The notes: a model not told the origin generated them from the sequence alone. A stretch of DNA of 64,000 bases from Exiguobacterium sp. RIT594 (GCF_003339585.1 NZ_QPKF01000001.1:1829626-1893625); one strand, 5' to 3'. Counted from the first letter of the stretch, positions 7,958 through 19,200 are shown. Program-made: numbers and translations.

Positions 7958-9613
7958 TTATTCTGTGACGAGTGCGTGAGCCGCGTCCTCAATTTCGATT
8001 TCAAGTTCTTTTGTATATTCTGCTGTTTGTGCAGCTGTCCAGTTCAAGTGACGGGCCATCTCTTTGATGACTGCTTCTTTATGCTGGCGTGCCCAAGAAA
8101 TATCGAAGAAGACGGCGCCGGTCCGACGGATGAAGAAGTCGATTGGACGTGCCACCATTTCGTGGTTGATTCCGTAATGAAGCTGCGCATAGACATCACG
8201 CGGTAATTCTGTTTCCGCCGCATCATACTCTGCCGCATATTCAAGAACGACCGGTATGTTCGAACCGTATCGTTTCGCAAGGAATAACACTTCTTCTGAT
8301 GTTAATCCGTTTGCTGGTGCTTGTGATTTCAAGAACTTCGCGTACCCGGCTGCTCCTCCTACATGGCCACCTGAAATCGGCATGTTTTTTGTCGCACATC
8401 GTGCATAGGCACGGTTTGTTTCTTGTTTTAATAATTTGGCGACAAGATCAACGACGTGCTCACCCATTTTACGGTAGCCTGTCAGTTTTCCGCCGGCAAT
8501 CGTAATCAAACCGGATTCAGACTGCCATACTTCGTCTTTCCGCGAAATTTCAGACGGGTCTTTTCCTTGTTCATAAATCAATGGACGAACACCAGCCCAG
8601 CTTGATTCCACATCTTCGGCTGTCACTTTCACTTCAGGGAACATGTAATGAATTGCATCGAGAACATATTCCTGGTCTTCGACTGTAAATTTCGGATGTG
8701 ATGTGTCTTTGTCAAAGAACGTATCCGTTGTTCCGACATACGCTTTTCCGTCACGTGGAATGGCAAAAATCATCCGGCCATCCGGTGTATCGAAATAGAC
8801 GGCTTGTTTCAGCGGGAATTTTGACTGGTCGATGACGACGTGAACCCCTTTTGTCAAACGGAGTTGTTTGCCGACTTTCGAACCGTCTTTTTCACGCAAT
8901 TCATCGACCCAAGGGCCGGTTGCATTAACGACTTTTTTCGCACGAATTTCATGTACGTCTCCTGTCGCAAGATCCGTCACACGCATTCCGACGACTTTTC
9001 CGTTTTCATACAGAATTTCTTCCGCTTTCGTGTAGTTGACGACACGTGCTCCGTGAGCAACCGCTTCTTTCATGACTTCGATCGTTAAACGGGCGTCATC
9101 TGTCCGGTACTCGACGTAGTAACCGCCGCCTTTTAGACCGTCTTGTTTTACAAGCGGTTCTTTTGCCAATGTTTCTTTGGCTGACAACATTGAACGCCAT
9201 TCTGAACGTTTAACGCCTGCCAGGAAATCATAAACACGTAATCCGATTGACGTACTGAACGGTCCGAATGTACCGCCTTTATGCATCGGTAACAACATCC
9301 ATTCCGGTGTCGTAACGTGTGGTCCGTTTTCATACACGATTGCCCGTTCTTTCCCGACTTCGGCAACCATTTGGATTTCGAATTGTTTCAAATAACGTAA
9401 ACCACCATGTACCAATTTCGTTGAACGACTTGACGTTCCCGCTGCAAAGTCTTGCATCTCAACGAGTCCAATCTTCATGCCACGTGACGCGGCATCGAGA
9501 GCGATCCCGGCTCCCGTGATTCCTCCACCTACGACAAGTAGATCAAGTTCTTCACGCGTTAATCGATTGTAGACCTCTGCACGGTTTTTGCTTGAAAATT
9601 GTTGGTTTGCCAT
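7958..9613 (-). CDS. glpD: Aerobic glycerol-3-phosphate dehydrogenase
   Basis: This 551-residue FAD-dependent, membrane-associated enzyme oxidises glycerol-3-phosphate to dihydroxyacetone phosphate and passes electrons to the quinone pool. The dinucleotide-binding motif [21 protein letters not shown] is at about residues 24-44. Other family blocks are [17 protein letters not shown] and a second glycine-rich segment in [16 protein letters not shown]. Length matches Bacillus GlpD. The ATG at 9613 follows an AGGAGGAA ribosome site. It lies downstream of glpK behind a leader terminator with a putative GlpP antiterminator element and may also have its own promoter within the glpK 3' end. Confidence 0.97.
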   Translation of the reverse strand: MANQQFSSKNRAEVYNRLTREELDLLVVGGGITGAGIALDAASRGMKIGLVEMQDFAAGTSSRSTKLVHGGLRYLKQFEIQMVAEVGKERAIVYENGPHVTTPEWMLLPMHKGGTFGPFSTSIGLRVYDFLAGVKRSEWRSMLSAKETLAKEPLVKQDGLKGGGYYVEYRTDDARLTIEVMKEAVAHGARVVNYTKAEEILYENGKVVGMRVTDLATGDVHEIRAKKVVNATGPWVDELREKDGSKVGKQLRLTKGVHVVIDQSKFPLKQAVYFDTPDGRMIFAIPRDGKAYVGTTDTFFDKDTSHPKFTVEDQEYVLDAIHYMFPEVKVTAEDVESSWAGVRPLIYEQGKDPSEISRKDEVWQSESGLITIAGGKLTGYRKMGEHVVDLVAKLLKQETNRAYARCATKNMPISGGHVGGAAGYAKFLKSQAPANGLTSEEVLFLAKRYGSNIPVVLEYAAEYDAAETELPRDVYAQLHYGINHEMVARPIDFFIRRTGAVFFDISWARQHKEAVIKEMARHLNWTAAQTAEYTKELEIEIEDAAHALVTE

Positions 9614-9639
9614 GAATAGTTCCTCCTGTATAGGTTCGA

Positions 9640-9693
9640 AAAAAAAGAGACCACAACAAACAGACTGACGGTGTCAACTGTTGCTGTGGTCTC
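9640..9693 (-). terminator. Leader terminator upstream of glpD (GlpP-regulated candidate)
   Basis: A long hairpin whose closing stem pairs GAGACCACA near 9647-9655 with TGTGGTCTC at 9685-9693 is followed on the minus strand by a run of eight or more U. It lies in the 5' leader of glpD rather than after a stop codon. In Bacillus, GlpP bound to glycerol-3-phosphate prevents termination at such a site. Confidence 0.88.
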
Positions 9694-9706
9694 TCCATAT
9701 TCTCCG
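9692..9706 (-). promoter_or_regulatory. Candidate GlpP antiterminator element in the glpD leader
   Basis: The sense sequence CGGAGAATATGGAGA overlaps the 5' foot of the leader terminator stem by two bases. It matches the element at the same position before glpF (CGGAGAAATCGGAGA) at 12 of 15 bases. A shared element in two GlpP target leaders is the pattern expected of an RNA antiterminator. Binding is inferred. Confidence 0.65.
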
Positions 9707-9728
9707 ACCGGTTTATTAACTTGTACCT

Positions 9729-12096
<2,368 letters not shown>

Positions 12097-12130
12097 ATGT
12101 GTTTCCCCCTTTGTATGTGAAAAAAGCAAC

Positions 12131-12193
12131 AAAAAAAGAGATTCGCGCCTCGGCTTTTTGAATGTTCTCAAAAAGCGTGAAAGCGTGAATCTC
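12131..12193 (-). terminator. Leader terminator upstream of glpF (GlpP-regulated candidate)
   Basis: On the minus strand, GAGATTC near 12187-12193 pairs with GAATCTC at 12138-12144. Inside lies a second stem (GCTTTTTGA with TCAAAAAGC). A U7 tract follows. It lies between the glpF promoter and start codon, so it acts as an attenuator rather than a gene-end terminator. Confidence 0.87.
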
Positions 12194-12204
12194 CGATTTC
12201 TCCG
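12190..12204 (-). promoter_or_regulatory. Candidate GlpP antiterminator element in the glpF leader
   Basis: The sense sequence CGGAGAAATCGGAGA overlaps the 5' foot of the leader stem and matches the element before glpD at 12 of 15 positions. Both contain two CGGAGA- or GGAGA-like halves. Confidence 0.65.
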
Positions 12205-12227
12205 TCACTTCGTATCAACTTGTTTTC

Positions 12228-12256
12228 ACTATAACAATCGATGAAAACGCTGTCAA
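12228..12256 (-). promoter_or_regulatory. glpF sigma-A promoter
   Basis: On the minus strand a perfect -35 TTGACA and a -10 TATAGT are separated by exactly 17 bases. It lies about 130 bases upstream of glpF, and transcription from it would include the complete leader terminator. The -35 overlaps a cre site. Confidence 0.88.
12242..12255 (-). promoter_or_regulatory. cre site overlapping the glpF -35
   Basis: TGACAGCGTTTTCA (minus strand) fits the cre consensus TGWNANCGNTNWCA at every constrained position. Its position over the -35 implies repression by CcpA in the presence of preferred sugars, as known for Bacillus glpFK. Confidence 0.85.
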
Positions 12257-12275
12257 ACGATTTACGTGATCTTTA

Positions 12276-12289
12276 TCATAGCGTTTTCA
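12276..12289 (-). promoter_or_regulatory. Second cre-like site at the glpP 3' end
   Basis: TGAAAACGCTATGA (minus strand) fits the cre consensus except at one position near the end. It lies 34 bases upstream of the first cre and overlaps the glpP stop codon. Confidence 0.45.
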
Positions 12290-12850
12290 TTTGTTTGGTT
12301 CAAAGTATTTCCATAACTCTTTATTGGATGTCGTAATACTCGATGCTCCAGCCGCGATTGCCTGTTCTACTTCCTCAACGGTATCAATCAATCCACCCGC
12401 GAATACCAGTTTGCCGGTTTTTCGTTTGACCTCTTCGATATACTTCGGCATCAATCCCGGTAATACTTCGATATAATCAGGTTGCGTCCGCTCCATAAGA
12501 TGATAACTTTTTTCAAGTGAACTCGAATCAAGTAAAAACATCCGTTGCATCGTCTTGACCTTTTTTTGACGGGCTTTTAAGATGACGCTCGCTTTTGTCG
12601 AAATGACCCCATACGGCTTTAATTCCTGGCAGACATATTCGGTCGCAAATTCATCGTTTTTTAATCCTTGGACTAAATCCATATGCAAAAACATTTTTTT
12701 ATCATACCGGTGTGCCAATTCATAGACGGCCTTTAAACGCGAGACATGCATCTCGAGTAGTACACCGTACTCATAAGGACTTTTCAACATTTTTTCAAAG
12801 TCTTCCAACTTTCTGACAGACGGTAGAATCTTTTGACCAAAGTACGTCAT
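12287..12850 (-). CDS. glpP: Glycerol operon antiterminator
   Basis: This 187-residue protein reads like GlpP of Bacillus: an N-terminal QKILPSVRKLEDFEKMLKS, a central MFLHMDLVQGLKNDEFA block and the TIM-barrel phosphate-binding end LVFAGGLIDTVEEVEQAIAAGASSITTSNKELW. GlpP binds leader RNA in the presence of glycerol-3-phosphate and blocks termination. The gene directly precedes glpF, and both glpF and glpD leaders carry a terminator and a common element, so its target sites are visible in the window. The start ATG at 12850 has GAGGA upstream. No DNA-binding motif is present, consistent with RNA-level action. Confidence 0.95.
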   Translation of the reverse strand: MTYFGQKILPSVRKLEDFEKMLKSPYEYGVLLEMHVSRLKAVYELAHRYDKKMFLHMDLVQGLKNDEFATEYVCQELKPYGVISTKASVILKARQKKVKTMQRMFLLDSSSLEKSYHLMERTQPDYIEVLPGLMPKYIEEVKRKTGKLVFAGGLIDTVEEVEQAIAAGASSITTSNKELWKYFEPNK

Positions 12851-12979
12851 ATAGCGTCCTCATTTCTTTGATTTGTTCTTAGTATGTCGTCTCCGCAATG
12901 TTTTCCGCAATCCTCTTTTTATGAAAACAAATGAAAAGAACGATTAAATTAGGGTATAGCTTAACGATACTGATTTGAA

Positions 12980-13651
12980 ATGGAGGTGAGAAGCATAGGG
13001 AGAAGCTTTTCCCCTGTGCCTCGCATGAGTCAACAAAAAAGAATCATCATTTATTTATTTTCCATCCTTATCAACGCCCTCGGCAACAGCTTCATGGTCA
13101 CGGCCGCTATCGGGAGCGCCCCGTGGACATCTGCCAGTGAAGCGTTAGCCCGAATTTCGCCGTTGACCGTCGGACTCGCCATCGTCGTCCTGCATATTTT
13201 TGCGCTGATCAGTGCTTTACTCCTGGGCAGCCGTTTCAGTTGGTGGACGATTTTACTTAGTTTTTCCCTTGTCGTCCTGTTCGGGACAGCGATTGATTTC
13301 TTTTTATCGATTCACCAGCTCCTCTATACACCGGTCGCCTTGTGGGCGCGTATTTTGTATATGATCATCGGGATGCCGCTGATTTCGCTGGGACTTGCCC
13401 TGTATCTGCAAATCGGTTTCGTCCTGATGCCGCCCGATTACTTGATGAAGTCGTTGATCAGCCGATTCAATAGTACTTCGATTGGTGCAACGGTCAGCTT
13501 GGCAATTCCTTTTTTGATTGCCAGCATCTTGTCGTTCGTCGAACACGAATTGATCGGGATCGGTGTCGGAACGTTCGTCTTTCTGGTGTTAAATGGTCCC
13601 CTGATTGAATTTTTCCAAAAGACATTTCCAATCACCCGTCGTGTTACCTGA
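12980..13651 (+). CDS. YczE/YyaS-like integral membrane protein
   Basis: This is a hydrophobic protein of up to 223 residues with about five membrane helices. The N-terminal segment ILINALGNSFMVTAAIGSAPW is characteristic of the YczE/YitT-related family found across Firmicutes. No catalytic residues are evident. Function is unknown, and a link of YczE to peptide or polyketide production in Bacillus does not transfer safely. The start is uncertain: 12980 gives the longest frame, but the first 15 codons overlap a GGAGGTGAG and GGGAGAAG purine-rich zone. GTG at 13016 or ATG at 13025 (beginning MSQQKRIIIYL) is quite possible. It diverges from glpP and converges on the ABC exporter with a shared terminator. 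Confidence 0.7.
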   Translation: MEVRSIGRSFSPVPRMSQQKRIIIYLFSILINALGNSFMVTAAIGSAPWTSASEALARISPLTVGLAIVVLHIFALISALLLGSRFSWWTILLSFSLVVLFGTAIDFFLSIHQLLYTPVALWARILYMIIGMPLISLGLALYLQIGFVLMPPDYLMKSLISRFNSTSIGATVSLAIPFLIASILSFVEHELIGIGVGTFVFLVLNGPLIEFFQKTFPITRRVT

Positions 13652-13656
13652 CGAAG

Positions 13657-13704
13657 AAAATCCTGTCCGCGCTGTGAATGTCACAGTGGAGACAGGATTT
13701 TTTT
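13657..13704. terminator. Bidirectional terminator between convergent genes
   Basis: A 10-bp stem (13658-13667 with 13691-13700) encloses a second stem (CTGTGA with TCACAG). Both sides carry A/T runs. It serves the YczE-like gene on plus and the ABC permease on minus. Confidence 0.9.
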
Positions 13705-13708
13705 AGAT

Positions 13709-14452
13709 TTAAAGATATGATTTTTTTTGGAAAATCAGGATTGATCCGCCGAATAACACCAAGATGTGCGCCAGAACGAAGATGACAGAAAACGTCAATG
13801 TCGTTCCCATCGGTTCTGCCGTTCCGTATGTCAAGGCGCCTTTGAAGTACATCGACCAGTCCAAATGCATCAAAACAATCCATTTCGCGATTTCCGGTTT
13901 GAAGGCGAGTAACACATTCCCGACAATCGACGTAAAGAACTGGGCGAGCACGGTAAAGCCGATAATCATTCCGACAGAGCGGAAGACAAGTGAGAAGAAT
14001 AACGTCATGAAAATTGTAAAAACCGGACTAACGAGCGACAACACTGTATCACGCCACTGGATGCTGTCACCGGCTTCAGAAAAGGCAAACGAAGCAGCAT
14101 ACGTAATGACCGCGATGAAGATGAATTGTCCAAGCATGACTAAAATTGAGAACAACAGTTTTGAAAAATAAATCATCATCCGCGAATATGGACTCATCAA
14201 TAAGTGTTTCATCGTATCGTAGCGGACTTCATTCCCGACGGTTTCCGCCGTGAAGACAATCGTAATGATACCAAGCAGGCCGAATAAAATCGTCGAAACC
14301 AACGTATAATAATCACTGCGGGTCATGTCAAAATCATTCATTTTCGCGATAATGACAAGTCCGACGACGATAACGACGTATAGAGCTAAGACGATTTTTG
14401 ATTTTTTCATCGTCCACCATTTCATCCATTCATTTTGTATGAGCGAAAGCAT
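13709..14452 (-). CDS. ABC-2 type transporter permease
   Basis: This 247-residue protein has six predicted membrane helices and the ABC-2 layout: an amphipathic N-terminus (LIQNEWMKWWTMKKSK), a first helix, a cytoplasmic loop (VGNEVRYDTMKHLLMSPYSR) typical of the coupling region, and paired C-terminal helices. It overlaps the ATPase gene by 23 bases, so the two form one exporter. The ATPase resembles bacitracin- or lantibiotic-type export proteins, but the substrate is unknown. No two-component system or peptide precursor is adjacent. Confidence 0.85.
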   Translation of the reverse strand: MLSLIQNEWMKWWTMKKSKIVLALYVVIVVGLVIIAKMNDFDMTRSDYYTLVSTILFGLLGIITIVFTAETVGNEVRYDTMKHLLMSPYSRMMIYFSKLLFSILVMLGQFIFIAVITYAASFAFSEAGDSIQWRDTVLSLVSPVFTIFMTLFFSLVFRSVGMIIGFTVLAQFFTSIVGNVLLAFKPEIAKWIVLMHLDWSMYFKGALTYGTAEPMGTTLTFSVIFVLAHILVLFGGSILIFQKKSYL

Positions 14453-15347
14453 GTGAATCCCCCTCTTTTTTCGTAACTTGCAAGAATTGTTCTTCCAGTG
14501 TCATCCGTTTCACAATCAGTTCGTGTAAATCGGCAATCGGTACGATCAATCGAGCGATGGCCGGCGTCTCACTTTCAGGTGCCGTGATAATGATGTGGTC
14601 GTTCAAGCGTTCTGCCGGATAGTTGGCAATCCGTAACGCTTCAATGACGTCGCGTACATTATTTTCCGGAACACGAATCATGATTTTGGCTCCTGTCTCA
14701 TTTCGGACAGACTCGACCGATTTGATGACACCTTGGTCGATGATCGCATACCGGTCACTGATTTGTTCCATCTCACCTAACATATGGCTGGAAATCAAAA
14801 TCGCGATATCCTGCTCGCGTGCCATTGCCCGGAGATATTCGCGCAGTTCGGCAATCCCGGCCGGATCCAGTCCATTCGTCGGTTCATCCAAAATCAAAAC
14901 CCGCGGATTATGTAACAAGGCCCGGGCAATTCCAAGACGTTGCTTCATCCCGAGTGAATATTCACCGACTTTTTTCGACAGTTTTCCTTCAAGACCGACA
15001 AGTTTCGCTAATGCCTCATAATCCACCTGGGTCAGACCAGGAATCAGATTCTTGGCATGAACAAGATTTTGCTTTCCCGTCATGTATGTGTAAAATGCCG
15101 GATTTTCGACGATAGCACCGATTTGTGTCAATGCTTTCGAGCGTTCATGGACGACGTCAAAACCGTTGACGGTGACTGTCCCCTCATCCTGTTCCATTAG
15201 TCCTGTAATGATTCGGATGGTCGTTGTTTTCCCTGCCCCGTTTGGTCCAAGAAATCCAAATACTTCTCCCGGTGCTACTTCAAAGCTGACATCCTTTAAA
15301 ATCTGTTCTTTGCCTAAACGTTTTGATACGTGTTCGATTTTCAGCAT
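14430..15347 (-). CDS. ABC transporter ATP-binding protein (BcrA-like)
   Basis: A 305-residue nucleotide-binding subunit with Walker A GPNGAGKTTTIR (about residue 35), signature YSLGMKQRLGIA, Walker B VLILDEPTNGLDPAG and an H-loop in ISSHMLGEMEQ. A C-terminal domain of about 90 residues follows, as in the BcrA/DrrA group. An ATG at 15347 follows AGGAGGAA. It powers the overlapping ABC-2 permease. Typical roles are drug or antimicrobial-peptide export, but nothing local identifies the cargo. Confidence 0.92.
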   Translation of the reverse strand: MLKIEHVSKRLGKEQILKDVSFEVAPGEVFGFLGPNGAGKTTTIRIITGLMEQDEGTVTVNGFDVVHERSKALTQIGAIVENPAFYTYMTGKQNLVHAKNLIPGLTQVDYEALAKLVGLEGKLSKKVGEYSLGMKQRLGIARALLHNPRVLILDEPTNGLDPAGIAELREYLRAMAREQDIAILISSHMLGEMEQISDRYAIIDQGVIKSVESVRNETGAKIMIRVPENNVRDVIEALRIANYPAERLNDHIIITAPESETPAIARLIVPIADLHELIVKRMTLEEQFLQVTKKEGDSHAFAHTK

Positions 15348-15495
15348 CTTATTTCCTCCTCTTGCTGTTCTTCTTACTTCAGTGTACGTGATTCAACGTA
15401 AAAAAGTTCCTATCCTTACAATTATGTAATCCATTTCCAATTAAAAATCGTATACTAAAAGATATTCACTACTCTCTTTAACTGGAGGAATCCGG

Positions 15496-15981
15496 ATGCC
15501 ACTTCGATTCGTTCCTGTGACAAAAAAAGATTTTCCAACCATTCAATCCATCTATGCTGAAAACCCGCACTATGTTCAACTGGAAGGTCGATTACTTCCT
15601 TTATCAGAACACGAATTAGAAGCAGAATTTTTAAATCCCGATACGATTAGCCTCCTTTGTCTTGACGGGGAAGATATACTTGCCCTCATCGATTATTTAC
15701 CGGAACACCCAACCGATCACTCCACCTGGATCGGTTTGTTTTTAATACCTGGAAGACTGCACCGGCAGGGTATCGGTTCGATGATTTATCGGATTTTTCA
15801 CGAACACCATCTACAGGATTGTCCTGTCATTCGTCTAGCCGTCCTACCTGCAAATATATCAGGACATCGCTTTTGGGAACATCTCGGTTTCCGCTTCGAA
15901 CGATATGGAAAATCCAATCACAATCAACCCGTCGAAGTTTTCATCAAAATGAAATCATCCGATGATCATATGCTAAAATAA
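15496..15981 (+). CDS. GNAT-family N-acetyltransferase
   Basis: This 161-residue protein has an acetyl-CoA-binding core: a strand and turn in FLIPGRLHRQGIGSMIYRIF (Q/R-x-x-G-x-G/S signature) followed by RLAVLPANISGHRFWEHLGFRF, the usual GNAT motif A-to-B run. The ATG at 15496 follows CTGGAGGAA. The acceptor substrate is unknown. It precedes the GGDEF gene by 44 bases on the same strand and may be cotranscribed with it. Confidence 0.85.
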   Translation: MPLRFVPVTKKDFPTIQSIYAENPHYVQLEGRLLPLSEHELEAEFLNPDTISLLCLDGEDILALIDYLPEHPTDHSTWIGLFLIPGRLHRQGIGSMIYRIFHEHHLQDCPVIRLAVLPANISGHRFWEHLGFRFERYGKSNHNQPVEVFIKMKSSDDHMLK

Positions 15982-16025
15982 TGAGAAGAATCCTGTTTAT
16001 CTCATTAATGGAATTGGAGTTTATT

Positions 16026-17624
16026 ATGAAAACATTTTCTATCCGTTTTGATGTTTTACTCGCCTTATTGATTGCCGGTCTTTTTTTCGTCATGACACTT
16101 TCCTTGACGTTTTTAATCAGCAATCGTGCAACAGACCGTCTGCAGGATGAGGTAGGAACGACTTTGTCTGCCACTGCCTATCAGTTATCCGATAAACTGG
16201 ATCACTATATGTGGTCCCGTACTGCTGAAGTGAATGTCTTACGGACGTTACCGACGATTCGTGACGAACAAAATCCGGCTGAAACACGCAATACGCTTGA
16301 ACAGTTGCAACAACAAATCCCTGACTTCTCATGGATTGGCGTCATGGATCCGGATGGACAAGTCGTTGCGTCGACAGGGAAAATTCTAGAAGGTCAGTCA
16401 ATCAAAGCGCGTCCTGTCTTTCAAGAAGCACAAAAAAAACCGTTTATCGGAGATGTACATGATGCTGTTTTACTGGCTAAACTACTTCCCAACCCGAGCG
16501 GCGAACCGTTACAGTTCGTCGATATCAGCACACCGTTATTTATAAACGGAAAAATGAGTGGTGTCCTCGCCGCACATCTCAGTTTTGAATGGGCGAAGGA
16601 AATCGAACAAAGCTTCCAAAGTTCCACCGCACAGATTAAAGATGTCGAATTCTTCATTGTCAGTAAACAAAACCGGACGGTCCTTCTCGGTCCGAAGCAG
16701 TGGCGCGGAAAAAACTTACCGTCTGCCTGGTTGACCGGAAATCAAAAAGGATACCGGATTTCCGATTGGGAAAAAGGGCAGGAATACTTAACCGGTGTCG
16801 CCAAAAGTAAAGGCTATAAAAACTACGACGGTCTCGGCTGGACCGTTCTCGTCCGCCAACCGAGTCAAGTTGCCTTTTCAGATGCAAGCACTCTGAGAAA
16901 TTACATCTTGATTGCCGGATTGATCGCTTCTCTGCTGACTGCCATCATCGGTTGGTTCGTAGCCCGGTTGTTGACTCGCCCCCTAAAGAAAATCACGCAG
17001 GCAGCAGAAGCCATGCAACACGATCGGTCAAAATCGATTCCGTCACATACCGGGATTCGTGAGATAGAAGTACTGTCCTTCGCGTTACGCGAACTGACGA
17101 CGAAATTGACCCATACCGAACAAGAACGAACGACCTACGAGTCACTTGCCCTTCATGACGCTTTGACCGGGCTGCCGAACCGGAATGGTTTATCTGATTA
17201 TCTGGATGAACTGTCTCTCAAAACTCATGATCAGATTTACCTGTATCTCGATTTAGACGGATTCAAAGCGATTAACGATCAATACGGGCATGCGATGGGC
17301 GATTTATTATTGATTGAAGTTGCGGATCGTCTTCAAAAATCCTTACGCTATGAAGGGATTACGGCACGGCTTGGCGGTGATGAATTTTTAATCATCCTCA
17401 ACGAACCAATTTCGACGGAGGAAATCGACCGGTACGGAAAAGATATCATCCACACGCTTTCTTACCCGTATCTTTTGAATCAACAGACTTTATTTATTGG
17501 AGCGAGTATCGGAGTCGCCATTCGTTCGACAGAAGAATCGATCGAACAGGTCATTCACCGTGCAGATCTTGCTTTGTATGATTCCAAACACCGAGGCAAA
17601 GGATGCTTGACCTTCCATCATTAA
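16026..17624 (+). CDS. Membrane sensor diguanylate cyclase (dCache-HAMP-GGDEF)
   Basis: This is a 532-residue protein. One membrane helix is at about residues 10-32, an extracytoplasmic double-Cache-like sensing region reaches about 290, a second helix (LIAGLIASLLTAIIGWFVA) follows, then a HAMP segment (RPLKKITQAAEAM) and a C-terminal GGDEF domain. The catalytic motif RLGGDEF is intact at about residues 448-454, with the metal- and GTP-binding DLDGFKAIND before it, so it should make cyclic di-GMP. The inhibitory RxxD site expected upstream of GGDEF reads RYEG, so product feedback is probably lost. No EAL domain is present. Start ATG at 16026 has GGAG eight bases upstream, and the longer frame from 15981 lacks support. 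Confidence 0.9.
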   Translation: MKTFSIRFDVLLALLIAGLFFVMTLSLTFLISNRATDRLQDEVGTTLSATAYQLSDKLDHYMWSRTAEVNVLRTLPTIRDEQNPAETRNTLEQLQQQIPDFSWIGVMDPDGQVVASTGKILEGQSIKARPVFQEAQKKPFIGDVHDAVLLAKLLPNPSGEPLQFVDISTPLFINGKMSGVLAAHLSFEWAKEIEQSFQSSTAQIKDVEFFIVSKQNRTVLLGPKQWRGKNLPSAWLTGNQKGYRISDWEKGQEYLTGVAKSKGYKNYDGLGWTVLVRQPSQVAFSDASTLRNYILIAGLIASLLTAIIGWFVARLLTRPLKKITQAAEAMQHDRSKSIPSHTGIREIEVLSFALRELTTKLTHTEQERTTYESLALHDALTGLPNRNGLSDYLDELSLKTHDQIYLYLDLDGFKAINDQYGHAMGDLLLIEVADRLQKSLRYEGITARLGGDEFLIILNEPISTEEIDRYGKDIIHTLSYPYLLNQQTLFIGASIGVAIRSTEESIEQVIHRADLALYDSKHRGKGCLTFHH

Positions 17625-17647
17625 GAGGCGTCATTGACAAGATCACC

Positions 17648-17679
17648 GCTTCTTCGTAATGTGAACGCATAGAAGAAGC
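17648..17679 (+). other. Inverted repeat ahead of the sucrose hydrolase gene
   Basis: GCTTCTTC at 17648-17655 pairs with GAAGAAGC at 17672-17679 around a 16-base loop, between the GGDEF stop and the hydrolase start. There is no T run, so it is not a standard terminator. It could be an operator or an mRNA structure. Confidence 0.35.
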
Positions 17680-17713
17680 AATCCCCAACTACTTACAACA
17701 AGGAGCTGACAGC

Positions 17714-19174
17714 ATGAATCAGTGGACACGCGAAGCACGCTATCGCCCGCTTTCCGATCTTGCACCGGAAGTGTATCAACTCATGAAAGAAGAAGTACGC
17801 AACTCACCTTGGCGGTTTTCTTTCCACATTCAACCCCCAACCGGTTTGTTGAACGATCCGAACGGATTTGTTTATCACAATGGAACGTATCATCTTTTTT
17901 ACCAATGGTTCCCGCTCGGCCCCGTTCATGGATTGAAATACTGGTACCACATGACTTCAAAGGATTTAGTGCACTGGTTTGATGAGGGAGCAGCCCTTAT
18001 TCCAAACGATGATCCTGATTCACACGGGGCTTACTCCGGAAGTGGTTTCATTAAAAACGATCAGGTCCATATCATGTATACAGGAAACAAACGGGATGCA
18101 GATTGGAAGCGCCACACGAGTCAAATCGTCGGCCACCTTCGTTCGGACGGCCGGATTGACAAGCATCTGCCTCCTGCCATTCCAACCGTTCCAAACGGCT
18201 ATACCGAGCATTTCCGTGATCCTAAAGTGTTTCAGCATCATGGTACATGGTATTGCATCATTGGGGCTCAACGTGACGATTTGACCGGCTGTACAGTCAT
18301 GTATCAATCCGAAGATGCGGAAAGCTGGACCTTGATGGGCGAACTCGTCACCCGTTACGATCAATTCGGTTACATGTGGGAATGTCCTGATTATTTTGAA
18401 CTGGATGGAAAAGGATTATTACTGTTCAGTCCGCAAGGGATTGCTCCCGAAGGAGATCGTTACCAAAACATCTTCCAGTCGGGATATTTGATGGGACAAC
18501 CACTCGCCCTTCCCGAGCTTGCTTTCCAACATGAAGATTTTGTGGAACTTGATTTCGGATTTGATTTTTATGCTCCCCAGACGACACTTGCAGCAGACGG
18601 ACGCCGGATTCTTGTCGGCTGGATGGGTTTACCTGACATCTCGTATCCAAGCGACCGTTATAACTGGGCACACGGTTTGACGTTGCCGCGAGAACTGACA
18701 CTTGAAAATCAGCAGTTGCGTCAAAAACCCGTTCAGGAACTGATATCACTCCGTAAAGAAACGTTGTACGAACAGGAACTGGAGTTGGTCCGTGAAGTCC
18801 TGCCTGCACAAGCAGAAATTTTCGAGCTTGAGTTGTCCCAGTTGCAACTTTCTTCCGACCAATTGGAAGTGAAGCTTCGTGTCAGCGAGCAGGAAGAAAC
18901 CGTTCTTCGATACGATCAACAAACGAATCGATTTACCATTGACCGCGGACAATCAGGGGCAGAAGTGCCGGCCCTCGAATATGGTACGACTCGTTCCGTT
19001 ATATTGACTGAATCGCTGCACACATTACGGGTCTTCGTCGATCGTTCGTCAATCGAAGTATTTCTAAATGACGGAGAAGCTGTTGCTTCCGCCCGGATTT
19101 TCCCGAAAACGACGAGCCAGGGCATCGTTCTGACAGGTGATGCGACGGCTCAATTAGCTATTTACAGCCTGTAA
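17714..19174 (+). CDS. scrB: Sucrose-6-phosphate hydrolase (glycoside hydrolase family 32)
   Basis: This 486-residue enzyme cleaves sucrose-6-phosphate (or sucrose) to glucose-6-phosphate and fructose. The GH32 triad is visible: nucleophile Asp48 in LLNDPNGF, transition-state Asp169 in FRDPKVF and acid/base Glu223 in MWECPDYF. The beta-sandwich C-terminal domain ends with FVDRSSIEVFLNDGE. No signal peptide is present, so it acts in the cytoplasm. Start ATG at 17714 follows AAGGAG. Unlike most scrB loci there is no sucrose PTS (scrA), fructokinase or ScrR regulator beside it, so it works with a transporter coded elsewhere. Plain sucrose or fructan substrates are possible. Confidence 0.92.
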   Translation: MNQWTREARYRPLSDLAPEVYQLMKEEVRNSPWRFSFHIQPPTGLLNDPNGFVYHNGTYHLFYQWFPLGPVHGLKYWYHMTSKDLVHWFDEGAALIPNDDPDSHGAYSGSGFIKNDQVHIMYTGNKRDADWKRHTSQIVGHLRSDGRIDKHLPPAIPTVPNGYTEHFRDPKVFQHHGTWYCIIGAQRDDLTGCTVMYQSEDAESWTLMGELVTRYDQFGYMWECPDYFELDGKGLLLFSPQGIAPEGDRYQNIFQSGYLMGQPLALPELAFQHEDFVELDFGFDFYAPQTTLAADGRRILVGWMGLPDISYPSDRYNWAHGLTLPRELTLENQQLRQKPVQELISLRKETLYEQELELVREVLPAQAEIFELELSQLQLSSDQLEVKLRVSEQEETVLRYDQQTNRFTIDRGQSGAEVPALEYGTTRSVILTESLHTLRVFVDRSSIEVFLNDGEAVASARIFPKTTSQGIVLTGDATAQLAIYSL

Positions 19175-19200
19175 GCCATTCATGATTATCTTCCCAACAA

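Noticed and set aside
17640..17700. Intrinsic terminator before the sucrose hydrolase gene
   Set aside because: The inverted repeat has a 16-base loop and no T tract, so terminator function is not supported.
18020..18809. Antisense frames of 114 and 127 codons inside the sucrose hydrolase gene
   Set aside because: They overlap a gene with an intact catalytic triad and have no ribosome site or recognisable motif.
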